Positions 14,086 through 21,518 of a stretch of 21,518 nucleotides of DNA are shown here, piece after piece. The first letter of the stretch is position 1; each line of letters opens with the position of its first letter. Under the pieces are notes generated by a model. It did not search any database. It saw nothing but the letters and a program-made list of their open reading frames with translations, and was not told where the DNA came from. Where the stretch lies: contig JBGTHB010000204.1 in assembly GCA_041746415.1 (NCBI GenBank), positions 1 to 21,518 on the forward strand, in the 5' to 3' direction. Source of the DNA: JBGTHB01 sp041746415. GTDB taxonomy: Bacteria; Pseudomonadota; Gammaproteobacteria; Coxiellales; Coxiellaceae. A program made the position numbers and the translations under genes.

Positions 14086-15053
14086 GTGTTTTTCTCAAAA
14101 AATTTTAAAAAGCCGTTTAGCAATGAATGCTTTTGACACACGTGTTGAATATAACCTAATGTGCGTGGCAAATAGTCTAAATAACCCGGTTTTTTGTAAA
14201 GATGCTGTAAGCGCGTAAAAATACCCAAACATTTAATATGGCGTTGCAAGCTAGCGTAATCGAACCACGTTTCAAAAAGTTCAAAACTGCGCTCTTTGAT
14301 AATACGTTGTGCCACTATTTCCCGCTGAAATTCTTGCAGCCAACCGCGCACAGTCTCAAGCGGCCAGTCCACATAACAATCGCGCAACAAGGATAAAGCA
14401 TCGTAAGTGACTGGACCACGCACTGCGTCTTGAAAATCTAAAATACCAATTTTCTCATCCCTTAATATCATTAAGTTGCGTGAGTGGTAATCACGATGCA
14501 CGATAACTTGAGGCTGGGTCTTAATGGCCGTCACTAATTGCCAATACTGCCGCATTAATTCCGCCTGGCTTTTTTCGGTAAAAGTTTGTTGGCAATGCGT
14601 CTTCAAATACCAATCAAAACTCAAATTAAATTCACCCTGATAAAGTTTATCGCTAAAATCGGGCAGTGGATAATCCGTGAGCGTAGCGTGCGCTTGCAAT
14701 TTAACTAACTCAACTAGGGCCCGCGGGTACAATATATCTTTGTTGTTTTCAGTTAACGTGTGCAAAAATAACTGATCACCAAAATCACTGATCAGCACAA
14801 AACCCTGAGCCAAATCACTGGCAAATACTTTTGGTACATTAAGCCCACACGCCAGCATGCCTTTTGAGATTGCGATAAATGCGTCGCAATGCTCTTTTTC
14901 CGGTGGTGCGTCCATTACCACCAGCGGCTGATTACTATTAAGCACGCGATAATACGAGCGAAAGCTGGCGTCATTCGTCAACGGTTTAAGCTGCAAGGGC
15001 AATTGACTGAACGTCACTCCTTGAAGCCAATCTTGCAATTGCTGCATTCTCAT
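14082..15053 (-). CDS. amgK: N-acetylmuramate/N-acetylglucosamine anomeric kinase (AmgK)
   Basis: AmgK phosphorylates the anomeric hydroxyl of MurNAc or GlcNAc, producing the sugar-1-phosphate used by MurU. The 323-residue protein has the aminoglycoside-phosphotransferase fold: N-D-A-S-F-R-S-Y-Y-R-V near 27-37, V-V-M-D-A-P-P-E-K-E near 45-54, catalytic H-R-D-Y-H-S-R-N near 188-195 and metal-binding I-L-D-F-Q-D-A near 204-210. Opening D-A-S-F-R and M-D-A-P-P-E-K are characteristic of AmgK. AAGGA lies about eight bases before ATG 15053. It overlaps murU and is divergent from lptD across about 100 bases that must hold both promoters. Confidence 0.92.
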   Translation of the reverse strand: MRMQQLQDWLQGVTFSQLPLQLKPLTNDASFRSYYRVLNSNQPLVVMDAPPEKEHCDAFIAISKGMLACGLNVPKVFASDLAQGFVLISDFGDQLFLHTLTENNKDILYPRALVELVKLQAHATLTDYPLPDFSDKLYQGEFNLSFDWYLKTHCQQTFTEKSQAELMRQYWQLVTAIKTQPQVIVHRDYHSRNLMILRDEKIGILDFQDAVRGPVTYDALSLLRDCYVDWPLETVRGWLQEFQREIVAQRIIKERSFELFETWFDYASLQRHIKCLGIFTRLQHLYKKPGYLDYLPRTLGYIQHVCQKHSLLNGFLKFFEKNT

Positions 15054-15152
15054 TCAACATATCCTTAAAGCCTATATGGACTCGCCCCATGGTCAAAGCA
15101 GTCGAGAAACGGTACCATTCCCAGCTCAAAATGCAAAGGTCATAAATACGAA

Positions 15153-17669
15153 ATGCAGCGACAGTATCAAACCATTCTTGCCGCCATTGCCACGGCCGTC
15201 TGTTTCACGCAGTGGCCTATTGTCGCCAGCACGCTTCCCAAAAATCCCGGCAGTCCCAGTTATTTTCAAAAAATTGCCGCGGAACTGGGCTGGCAACCCG
15301 ATCCAAGTAACTTTTGTCAGGGCTATTATAAAGAACCCGCTATCGTAAAAAACTATCCTCACCCTGGAAAAATTAACACTGAACTCACCCATATTACCGC
15401 AAAAGGGGCGAGCACATTAAGCGAAAACGGTGTGTCTATTCTGCAACAAGATATTGTGATCACTCAACCGGGACGTCGCATTACTTCAGACAAAGCCTAC
15501 ATTTACCGTAATAACAAAACAGGCCGTGTCACAAAAATTATTTTAACGGGGCACGTGCATTTAGAAGAAAGCGGACGGTTAATTGTTTCAGATAAAGCCA
15601 CCATCACTTTTTATCCACAAACTATCAAGCTGCAGCACAACGCTTATCATTTTTATTATCAACAATTTCATAGCTTTGGCACGGCGCAATACGCTATCCA
15701 TTTGTCCACTAAGAAAATTATTTTACATCACGCTACTTACAGTACTTGCTCACCGCTTAGCCCTAGTTGGCAAGTGAAAGCCAGTAAATTAATAATTAAC
15801 AAAGAAACTAACAAAGGCAAAGCATATAACGCGGTTGTTGTTTTTAAGCACGTCCCCATTTTTTATACGCCGTATCTGAATTTCAGCCTGAAACATCAAC
15901 GTAAATCGGGGTTTCTGGTGCCCTATTTTTCTGACAATCGTTATTCTGGACAAGATTACTCTTGGCCGTTTTATTGGAACATGGCGCCCAACTACGACAT
16001 GCTGATTGTTCCTGAATATTACAGCTTGCGTGGCTCTCGCTTAACCACTTATTTTCGTTATTTAACCCAACGCACTATTGGTACGTTTTATGCCACCTTC
16101 TTACCCAACGACCAAGCGTTTCAAGCATTTCGCAATAATGCTATTGCTGAATATTCGAGTCCGATTTATAAACCAAGGGTGATGAATCCGTATCTCAATC
16201 AACTGCGAGGGGAAGATAATCAGCGTGGTTTTTTTTCCTTTAATAACAATACTACCTTCGACGCCAACTGGACTTCGCAAACAATATTAAATTACGCTAC
16301 GGATCCCTACTTTTTTCAAGATTTAACTTTGCGCGCCGTCGGTGCTGACACACTAACTAACCAATTGCTGAATTATTTTAATTTGGCTTACAGCGGCGAC
16401 CAATGGACATTCGACACTACGCTAATTGATTACCAAACGTTGCATATTATTGGTCAATTTAAAAATCCCGCTTTAGATCAATATTCACGCTTACCTGAAT
16501 TCAGTACTACCGCCTATTACCCTGACACGTTGTTGGGTGCTGACACAGAATTTTCTGGCGACTTAAGTAATTTTCAGTATTCAAGCACTTTAGCGCCCAA
16601 CTACCCCACAGGACAGCGCTTACACATCAGACCAGGTCTCGTGTGGCCAATTTATTTTGCCAATGGTTACGTTAAACCCCAGCTTTGGGTAGACACCACG
16701 GCTTATACTATTAATGACAGCAACGTGTTTACAAAAAATAATCCGTCGCGCACCTTGCCTATCGTAGCTGTTGATAATGGTTACACTTTTGAAAAACTCA
16801 CACGCCTGTTTGGCTCGATCTTCACGGATATTATTTCACCGCGCTTATTTTATTTATATGTTCCCTATACCAATCAAAACAACTTACCTAACTTTGATTC
16901 TTATTTACTGCCATTTGATTTAACGCAAATCACAGCCTTAAACCGCTACAGCAGTTACGATCGCTTACAAAACGCCAATCAAATTGGCAGCAGCATTACT
17001 CAGCACTTATATAATGAAAGTGGCCGCGAAATTTTTAGTGATTCACTGGGTATCATTTATTATTTCACCAATCCTAAAGTTTGCTTAACACCAGATTGTG
17101 TCATGCCACAACGCCAAATTTCACCGTTGTTTATAAGCGCTACTTTCAACCCCACGGCACACTGGTCAATGAATGCCAGCACCGCCTGGGATGCTGAATT
17201 TGATCGCATCGACAACACAGCTGGCACACTCACTTATCATAAAGACGCGGATTTTAGCGCTAACCTTGGCTTTCAATTTGTGCGTGAAGACAATGATTCT
17301 CTTAACGCGGCAGATATTAGCAACCCCAACAACCTTCAATACAGCACCACCACTAAACTGTTAACTGGCGGCATTGCTTTTCCGCTCAGCCAAAAGTGGC
17401 GTTTGTTTGCTTACTCAGACTATAATATCGCCCAACGTCGACTCGACACATATTATGGTGGCGCTGAATACAATAGCTGTTGTTGGTCTTTGACATTTGT
17501 TGCACAACGCTCTTACCTCAACACCACCTTGAGCAACAGCGGTAGTATCATTAACAACTTTGATACCAGCTATTTTGTGCGCTTCTCGCTTAAAGGATTA
17601 GGTGGTGCGGGCACGGGTGATATTGAGAATTTATTAAAAACAACCATACCCGGTTATGGTGTGAACTAA
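15153..17669 (+). CDS. lptD: LPS-assembly protein LptD (OstA/Imp)
   Basis: LptD forms, with LptE, the outer-membrane translocon that places LPS in the outer leaflet. The 838-residue protein has a signal peptide (1-26), an N-terminal OstA/LptA-like jellyroll (about 75-215; I-T-A-K-G, I-V-S-D-K-A) and a C-terminal LptD barrel. The four maturation cysteines have counterparts: Cys55, Cys199 and the adjacent Cys776-Cys777 (E. coli 31, 173, 724, 725). A further pair, Cys644 and Cys649 (K-V-C-L-T-P-D-C), is not in E. coli. The start has only a weak ribosome site. The region before the jellyroll is longer than usual. It leads lptD-surA-pdxA-rsmA, the canonical order, with the LptD chaperone SurA next. 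Confidence 0.96.
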   Translation: MQRQYQTILAAIATAVCFTQWPIVASTLPKNPGSPSYFQKIAAELGWQPDPSNFCQGYYKEPAIVKNYPHPGKINTELTHITAKGASTLSENGVSILQQDIVITQPGRRITSDKAYIYRNNKTGRVTKIILTGHVHLEESGRLIVSDKATITFYPQTIKLQHNAYHFYYQQFHSFGTAQYAIHLSTKKIILHHATYSTCSPLSPSWQVKASKLIINKETNKGKAYNAVVVFKHVPIFYTPYLNFSLKHQRKSGFLVPYFSDNRYSGQDYSWPFYWNMAPNYDMLIVPEYYSLRGSRLTTYFRYLTQRTIGTFYATFLPNDQAFQAFRNNAIAEYSSPIYKPRVMNPYLNQLRGEDNQRGFFSFNNNTTFDANWTSQTILNYATDPYFFQDLTLRAVGADTLTNQLLNYFNLAYSGDQWTFDTTLIDYQTLHIIGQFKNPALDQYSRLPEFSTTAYYPDTLLGADTEFSGDLSNFQYSSTLAPNYPTGQRLHIRPGLVWPIYFANGYVKPQLWVDTTAYTINDSNVFTKNNPSRTLPIVAVDNGYTFEKLTRLFGSIFTDIISPRLFYLYVPYTNQNNLPNFDSYLLPFDLTQITALNRYSSYDRLQNANQIGSSITQHLYNESGREIFSDSLGIIYYFTNPKVCLTPDCVMPQRQISPLFISATFNPTAHWSMNASTAWDAEFDRIDNTAGTLTYHKDADFSANLGFQFVREDNDSLNAADISNPNNLQYSTTTKLLTGGIAFPLSQKWRLFAYSDYNIAQRRLDTYYGGAEYNSCCWSLTFVAQRSYLNTTLSNSGSIINNFDTSYFVRFSLKGLGGAGTGDIENLLKTTIPGYGVN

Positions 17670-17686
17670 GTATTAAGAGGTTACGC

Positions 17687-18658
17687 ATGTTTAAAAATTT
17701 ATTTGTTGCACTAGTGATCGCTACCAGTTTTTTATTGGCGCCCACTTTATTGGCCGCTAACAATCTGCCAACGCCGTCAAACACATTACAACCACTTGAC
17801 GCCATCGTAGCCACTGTTAATCAACACATCATCACCCAAACGGATTTTACCGAAGCGCTGAATTTTGCTAAACAACGCACTAAAGCTCAGGGCATGACGA
17901 TTAGTGAAAAAGATTTGCGTCAACAAGTGCTGCAAGGATTAATTGATCGTCAATTGCAATTACAACTGGCCAAGCAAAATAAAATGAAAGCCAGCGATGC
18001 GGAAGTGGATGCTGCCATTCAATCCATTGCAAAACAAAACCACGCCAGCATTAGCGAACTTAAAGCACAGCTGTCACAACATGGCATTAGCTATAAAGCA
18101 TTCCGTAAAAACATGGCAGAACAAGTCCTCATACAAAAACTACAACAGCAAGTGGTGTCGAATAACATCAATATCACACCGGCCGACATTAAAGCATTCC
18201 GCCAAAAATACGCCAACGACCCCAGCGGCATGGAGTATCACGTTATGGATTACTTAGTGGCGATCAATAATGTAAATGATGCTGCTGAAAAAAATAAAGC
18301 ACACACTCAAGCGCTCGATTTATTGCGCACGCTAAACAGTGGTACAGGTGTAAAAGCAGTGATGAAAAAATACGGTGCTTCAGCAGATGATTTGGGCTGG
18401 CGTCGTTTAAGCGATCTACCGTCAGAATTTGTGCGTCCTATTGCGGCAACACCAGCTGGTGGAATTAGCGGGCCGATACTAGCACCTAACGGTTACCACC
18501 TATTAAAAGTGGTGAAAAAACGCAGCCAAGTGAATAATTTGAGTAATGATCAAGTGAACAATATGATTATGCAACAAAAATATCAAAAAGCCATTCAAGA
18601 TTGGCTTAGCACATTGCACAAAAACGCTTACATAAAAATTAATCCCGCCTATCAATGA
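17687..18658 (+). CDS. surA: Periplasmic chaperone/PPIase SurA, single-parvulin form
   Basis: SurA escorts unfolded outer-membrane proteins, including LptD, through the periplasm. The 323-residue protein has a signal peptide (1-24), the SurA N-terminal domain starting L-D-A-I-V-A-T-V-N (37-45), helices with L-R-Q-Q-V-L-Q-G-L-I-D-R near 77-88, one parvulin domain (about 180-278; D-L-G-W-R-R near 235-240 and A-P-N-G-Y-H-L-L-K-V near 266-275) and the C-terminal helix. E. coli SurA has 428 residues and two parvulin domains; here only one fits. AAGAGG precedes ATG 17687 by six bases, 17 bases after lptD. The stop overlaps the pdxA ATG by four bases. Confidence 0.93.
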   Translation: MFKNLFVALVIATSFLLAPTLLAANNLPTPSNTLQPLDAIVATVNQHIITQTDFTEALNFAKQRTKAQGMTISEKDLRQQVLQGLIDRQLQLQLAKQNKMKASDAEVDAAIQSIAKQNHASISELKAQLSQHGISYKAFRKNMAEQVLIQKLQQQVVSNNINITPADIKAFRQKYANDPSGMEYHVMDYLVAINNVNDAAEKNKAHTQALDLLRTLNSGTGVKAVMKKYGASADDLGWRRLSDLPSEFVRPIAATPAGGISGPILAPNGYHLLKVVKKRSQVNNLSNDQVNNMIMQQKYQKAIQDWLSTLHKNAYIKINPAYQ

Positions 18659-19554
18659 AGCCCATAGTTATTACCAGTGGTGACCCGGCAGGAATTGGTC
18701 CAGATATTCTCCTGGACGCACTGCAGCACCAATTCAGTGTGCCAATTGTGGTGCTGGGCGACAAAGACATTTTTCAACAGCGCGCTCAACAATTACAGCG
18801 TGATTTCACCTTTGCTAACAATGTGGTGTTTGAACCTATTACGTGTGGCGACAATTGCGCACCCTATGTATTTTCGCAACTCACTACCGCTGCGACGGGT
18901 TGTTTACAAGGCGACTACTCGGCCATGGTCACAGCCCCGGTTAACAAAGAAAAGCTCAATCGTTACCAACCTTTTTCAGGACACACCGAATGGTTAGCCA
19001 ATTTTTGTGGCGTTAATAAAACGGTGATGTGTTTATCTAATACTAAATTGGCGGTCACTTTGGCGACAACCCATCTGGCTCTACGCGACGTAGCCAACGC
19101 AATCACAGCCACAGAACTCACCACCACCATAAAAATTATCAGCAACGCTTTTCCCCACAAGAATATTTTGGTGTGTGGTTTAAATCCACATGCGAGTGAT
19201 AATGGTTTGTTAGGAAACGAAGAGAAAACGATTATTACACCTGTCGTTAAGCAATTAAAAAATGAAGGGCACAATATCATTGGCCCATTGAGCGCGGACA
19301 CGGTATTTTTACAAGCACTCAATAATAAAGAGTGCATTGTGCTTGCCATGTATCATGATCAAGGATTAAGTGTGGTTAAAACACTGGATTTTGAAAATAC
19401 CATTAACACTACTTTAGGTTTGCCTTTTATTCGTACTTCCGTCGATCACGGCACTGCCTATGATTTGGTTGGCACCGGCAAAGCTTCCAGCGGCAGTTTG
19501 CGTGCTGCTATTTTACACGCCATACAATTAGCGGATCACCATGCCCATCACTAA
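18655..19554 (+). CDS. pdxA: 4-hydroxythreonine-4-phosphate dehydrogenase
   Basis: PdxA oxidises 4-phosphohydroxy-L-threonine with NAD(P)+ in DXP-dependent pyridoxal phosphate synthesis. The 299-residue protein (E. coli 329) shows S-G-D-P-A-G-I-G-P-D (8-17), T-A-P-V-N-K (93-98), G-H-T-E-W (109-113), and the three metal-binding histidines His140 (T-T-H-L), His179 (L-N-P-H-A) and His234 (A-M-Y-H-D-Q-G), spaced as in E. coli. The C-terminal T-S-V-D-H-G-T-A motif is intact. The shortfall lies mainly in the loops after residue 60. Its ATGA overlaps the surA stop, and its 3' end overlaps rsmA by 14 bases. Confidence 0.96.
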   Translation: MKPIVITSGDPAGIGPDILLDALQHQFSVPIVVLGDKDIFQQRAQQLQRDFTFANNVVFEPITCGDNCAPYVFSQLTTAATGCLQGDYSAMVTAPVNKEKLNRYQPFSGHTEWLANFCGVNKTVMCLSNTKLAVTLATTHLALRDVANAITATELTTTIKIISNAFPHKNILVCGLNPHASDNGLLGNEEKTIITPVVKQLKNEGHNIIGPLSADTVFLQALNNKECIVLAMYHDQGLSVVKTLDFENTINTTLGLPFIRTSVDHGTAYDLVGTGKASSGSLRAAILHAIQLADHHAHH

Positions 19555-20320
19555 AAAACGCTTCGGCCAACATTTTTTAACTGATCAAGCAATATTAAGA
19601 CAACTGCAACAGACTATTCACTTACAACACAGCGATAATCTAGTGGAAATTGGGCCCGGGCAGGGCGCATTAACAGATTATTTATTGGAAGGCGTCGACC
19701 ACCTTACGGTTATTGAAATTGATCGGGATTTAATTGCTTTTTTACAGCAACACTATGCGGCTGAAAAACTCACGGTGATTCATGAGGACGTGCTAAACGT
19801 TAACTTCGCGCAATTTCCTGCACCAACGCGTGTAGTGGGTAATTTGCCTTATAACATTTCCACACCCTTATTGTTTCATTTGTATAACCAATTAAGCACG
19901 ATTAGTGATATGCATTTCATGCTGCAAAAAGAAGTTGCTGAGCGTATTTGTGCTGCTGTCGGTAGTGCGCAATATGGCCGCTTAAGTGTTATGAGCCAAT
20001 ATTTTTGTGAAGCGGAATTGTTGTTTGAAATTCCACCTGAAGCGTTTTCACCGCCACCGAAGGTGGACTCGGCCTTTATTCGACTGACCCCAACAAATCA
20101 ACGCCTGGCGAAAAATATCACTAAATTACAGCAGATTGTCTCGTGCGCGTTTAACCAACGACGCAAAACACTGAACAATAGTATAAAATCATATGTAAGC
20201 GCTGAGGATTGGCAACAGCTTGGTATCGACCCAACGTTACGTGCACAAAATCTCTCAGTTGAACAATTTGTTCAGATCAGTAATTATTTGAGTGACAAAG
20301 ATCACAACAAGGAGTGTTAA
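19541..20320 (+). CDS. rsmA: 16S rRNA (adenine1518/1519-N6)-dimethyltransferase RsmA/KsgA
   Basis: RsmA dimethylates two adjacent adenines in the 3' hairpin of 16S rRNA, a late 30S maturation step. The 259-residue protein has K-R-F-G-Q-H-F-L (6-13), SAM motif E-I-G-P-G-Q-G (36-42), I-E-I-D-R-D (58-63), catalytic N-L-P-Y-N-I-S (101-107) and C-A-F-N-Q-R-R-K-T-L in the C-terminal domain. The start lies 14 bases inside pdxA. The TAA is immediately followed by the usp ATG. Loss of RsmA confers kasugamycin resistance in E. coli; this copy looks intact. Confidence 0.97.
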   Translation: MPITKKRFGQHFLTDQAILRQLQQTIHLQHSDNLVEIGPGQGALTDYLLEGVDHLTVIEIDRDLIAFLQQHYAAEKLTVIHEDVLNVNFAQFPAPTRVVGNLPYNISTPLLFHLYNQLSTISDMHFMLQKEVAERICAAVGSAQYGRLSVMSQYFCEAELLFEIPPEAFSPPPKVDSAFIRLTPTNQRLAKNITKLQQIVSCAFNQRRKTLNNSIKSYVSAEDWQQLGIDPTLRAQNLSVEQFVQISNYLSDKDHNKEC

Positions 20321-20755
20321 ATGTTTAAACATATATTAGTAGCCGTTGATCTCTCACCGCAAAGTGCCTTCGTTGTGAAAAAAGCCAAGCAACTGGGCAC
20401 AGTGTTTAAAGCCACCCTAAGCGTGATTCATGTTATAGAACATTCGCCCTTAGCGTATGGCGATGAATTTTCACTGCCGATTGATATTGACCTAGAACAA
20501 ACCATTGCGCGTGAAGCACGCAACAGCTTAACCACTTTGTGCAAAAAATTCTCCGTCACTCCTGAACACGCGCATATTGCAAATGGCTCAGTTAAACTAG
20601 CAGTTCACGATTTAGCCAAAAAAATCAAAACTGATCTTATTATCGTGGGATCACACGGCCACCATGGCTTGGAAAAATTATTAGGCTCACGCGCTAACGC
20701 TATTTTGCATGACGCACCGTGTGATACTTTAGCGATCAAAATATCTGAAGAATAA
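20321..20755 (+). CDS. Universal stress protein, UspA family
   Basis: This 144-residue single-domain Usp begins K-H-I-L-V-A-V-D-L-S, with the characteristic early Asp, and carries an ATP-site-like G-S-H-G-H-H-G-L-E-K-L-L-G-S-R-A near 111-126 followed by A-P-C-D-T-L-A-I-K. The glycine spacing (G-2-G-8-G-S) is one residue shorter than the classical ATP-binding pattern, so ATP binding is uncertain. The precise role (stress survival, metabolic arrest) is unknown. AGGAG lies six bases before ATG, which directly follows the rsmA stop, so it is probably read with the lptD operon. It replaces the apaG/apaH genes usual after rsmA in enterics. Confidence 0.92.
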   Translation: MFKHILVAVDLSPQSAFVVKKAKQLGTVFKATLSVIHVIEHSPLAYGDEFSLPIDIDLEQTIAREARNSLTTLCKKFSVTPEHAHIANGSVKLAVHDLAKKIKTDLIIVGSHGHHGLEKLLGSRANAILHDAPCDTLAIKISEE

Positions 20756-20768
20756 ATAAAAATTTTAG

Positions 20769-20797
20769 CTGATTTTTAGTTTCTTTTGCCTTATAGT
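20769..20797 (+). promoter_or_regulatory. Candidate promoter for the Cys-rich secreted protein gene
   Basis: TATAGT (20792-20797) matches the -10 consensus at five of six positions. CTGATT (20769-20774), 17 bases upstream, is a weak -35. Transcription would start near 20804, about 30 bases before the ATG. Confidence 0.4.
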
Positions 20798-20835
20798 AGC
20801 CGATCTTAATGGAATCCAAAATGGAGGCTACTATA
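20792..20835 (+). promoter_or_regulatory. 10-bp perfect inverted repeat reaching the ribosome site and start codon
   Basis: TATAGTAGCC (20792-20801) is exactly complementary to GGCTACTATA (20826-20835), separated by 24 bases. The right arm contains the last two G of the GGAGG ribosome site (20823-20827) and the A of the start codon; the left arm coincides with the candidate -10. It could be an operator or, if transcription starts further upstream, a hairpin hiding the ribosome site. Confidence 0.5.
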
Positions 20836-21197
20836 TGAAAATCACTCCTATATTAATGGCTGCTGCATTGTGTATTAGCGCAAGCGCAATGGCAAATGTT
20901 TTTCCGGTGACAACGCCCATGACTGGTGTTTGTGGTTTGCCCGGTGGTTCAAACCAGAATTTTTGTGGTTGCTTTGCTCAGCAAGTGCAAGCAGGCTGCG
21001 TAAAAATTCTAGGCGCATCTAATTGCAATGATATAACAGTTATCAAAGGACGTATTGAAGCTATGTATGGGTCAAATCCCTCATCTGCAGCAGCGGCCGT
21101 ATGCAGCAGTTCGTTTGCACCAGACCCAAACAAAGTACCCACTTCTGAATGTGTTGGTGATATGACTTATTTCTTAGCCAATAGCTCGTGTGTGTAG
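20835..21197 (+). CDS. Secreted cysteine-rich protein of unknown function
   Basis: The 120-residue protein has a clear signal peptide (1-20, A-M-A before N-V-F). The mature part carries eight cysteines (33, 44, 46, 55, 64, 90, 106, 119), enough for four disulfides, including C-G-C at 44-46, and is rich in small residues. I do not recognise a family. GGAGG lies seven bases before ATG 20835. The next gene, an outer-membrane barrel, starts 11 bases after the stop on the same strand, so the two are probably co-transcribed and both serve the periplasm or surface. Existence is well supported by the ribosome site, signal peptide and regular cysteine content. Confidence 0.8.
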   Translation: MKITPILMAAALCISASAMANVFPVTTPMTGVCGLPGGSNQNFCGCFAQQVQAGCVKILGASNCNDITVIKGRIEAMYGSNPSSAAAAVCSSSFAPDPNKVPTSECVGDMTYFLANSSCV

Positions 21198-21208
21198 TAC
21201 TAATAAAT

Positions 21209-21518
21209 ATGAGACAAATTAGCGTAACCCTAATGACATGCCTACTGATGTTATCCTCAGTAGGCATGTCACTTACAAAACCAATCCCGTCATCAGGGCA
21301 TTTTTACTTTGGTCCACTTATAGGTTATGGCAACACTGACTGGAGCATGCTAAGAGCCCAGTGCGGAGATGACTGCGGAGCAGTTAAACTTTCCGCGCCT
21401 ACTTCAGCTGGCGACAGTGGGGCTACTTACGGTATTACAGCTGGTTACGAAATTCAGCCGCATTTTGCTTTTGAAGGCAGCTTTATTGACTATCCAACAA
21501 CAAACATTTCATTTGCAG
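21209..21518 (+). CDS. OmpA-like small outer-membrane beta-barrel protein, truncated by window end
   Basis: A frame from ATG 21209 stays open for 103 codons to the window edge. It starts with a signal peptide (about 1-20: M-R-Q-I-S-V, hydrophobic core, ending near G-M-S). It continues with G-H-F-Y-F-G-P-L-I-G-Y-G-N (29-41) and A-T-Y-G-I-T-A-G-Y-E-I-Q-P-H-F-A-F-E-G-S (about 75-94), the strand pattern of the OMP_b-brl/OmpA-like eight-stranded barrel. Cys52 and Cys56 (Q-C-G-D-D-C-G) lie in a probable extracellular loop and may form a disulfide. No clear ribosome site precedes it; coupling to the Cys-rich gene 11 bases upstream is likely. A 15-bp perfect hairpin lies within codons 9-21. Confidence 0.75.
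   Translation, partial: MRQISVTLMTCLLMLSSVGMSLTKPIPSSGHFYFGPLIGYGNTDWSMLRAQCGDDCGAVKLSAPTSAGDSGATYGITAGYEIQPHFAFEGSFIDYPTTNISFA
21234..21271 (+). repeat. 15-bp perfect inverted repeat inside signal-peptide codons
   Basis: TGACATGCCTACTGA (21234-21248) pairs perfectly with TCAGTAGGCATGTCA (21257-21271) around an 8-base loop (21249-21256). No U-run follows, so it is not a standard terminator. It encodes part of the hydrophobic core of the outer-membrane protein signal peptide. Confidence 0.8.

Noticed and set aside
15126..15392. 88-codon minus-strand frame over the lptD start
   Set aside because: Antisense to the lptD signal peptide and N-terminal region, with no supporting signal.
21061..21267. 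68-codon minus-strand frame at the window end
   Set aside because: Antisense to the Cys-rich gene and to the hairpin region; no ribosome site.
1..21518. CRISPR array, tRNA/rRNA, prophage, toxin-antitoxin or defence system
   Set aside because: No regularly spaced repeats, cloverleaf-type sequences, phage structural genes or paired toxin-antitoxin genes were seen on either strand by eye.

Overview
The window is a dense, gene-rich piece of a gammaproteobacterial chromosome. It carries conserved housekeeping blocks (hemA-prfA-prmC, amgK-murU facing lptD-surA-pdxA-rsmA, dksA, dapF, rdgB, hemH). Moderate GC, an L,D-transpeptidase lipoprotein, a type IVb-like pilin, Cys-rich secreted orphans and a small OmpA-like barrel would suit the Legionellales/Coxiella side of the class. 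That placement is inference. No phage, plasmid, CRISPR, defence, rRNA or tRNA locus was seen.

Layout. (i) 1-2934, minus strand: a beta-carbonic anhydrase with a signal peptide, then hemH, a type IV pilin-like gene and rdgB, the last three overlapping or nearly so. (ii) 3005-3170: a 166-bp almost fully palindromic, MITE-like element that supplies the last codons and stop of prmC. (iii) 3146-6356, minus: hemA, prfA, prmC, the classical haem/translation-termination operon. (iv) 6357-6626: AT-rich divergent control region with repeated dyads; then a lipoprotein L,D-transpeptidase on plus. (v) 7888-8854, minus: two orphan genes (four-helix membrane protein, Cys-rich protein). (vi) 8998-11425, minus: dksA separately, then a small LptM-like lipoprotein, a DUF481 outer-membrane protein and dapF. 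(vii) 11424-13380, plus: a carboxylesterase whose start codon overlaps the lptM start codon on the other strand, then an exported serine beta-lactamase-fold protein. (viii) 13411-15053, minus: amgK and murU. (ix) 15153-20755, plus: lptD, surA, pdxA, rsmA, usp, mostly overlapping or closely spaced. (x) 20835-21518, plus: a secreted eight-cysteine protein and an outer-membrane barrel gene cut by the window end.

Functional theme. Much of the window serves the envelope: LPS transport (LptD, LptM-like, SurA), peptidoglycan synthesis and recycling (DapF, L,D-transpeptidase, AmgK, MurU) and outer-membrane barrels. Haem synthesis (HemA, HemH) is the second theme. The most notable sequence-level items are the palindromic element in prmC, a 15-bp perfect hairpin inside the signal-peptide codons of the last gene, the overlapping divergent start codons of lptM and the esterase, an internal Cys-rich insert in ferrochelatase, and a SurA with room for only one parvulin domain. 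I did not find a clearly new multi-gene system.
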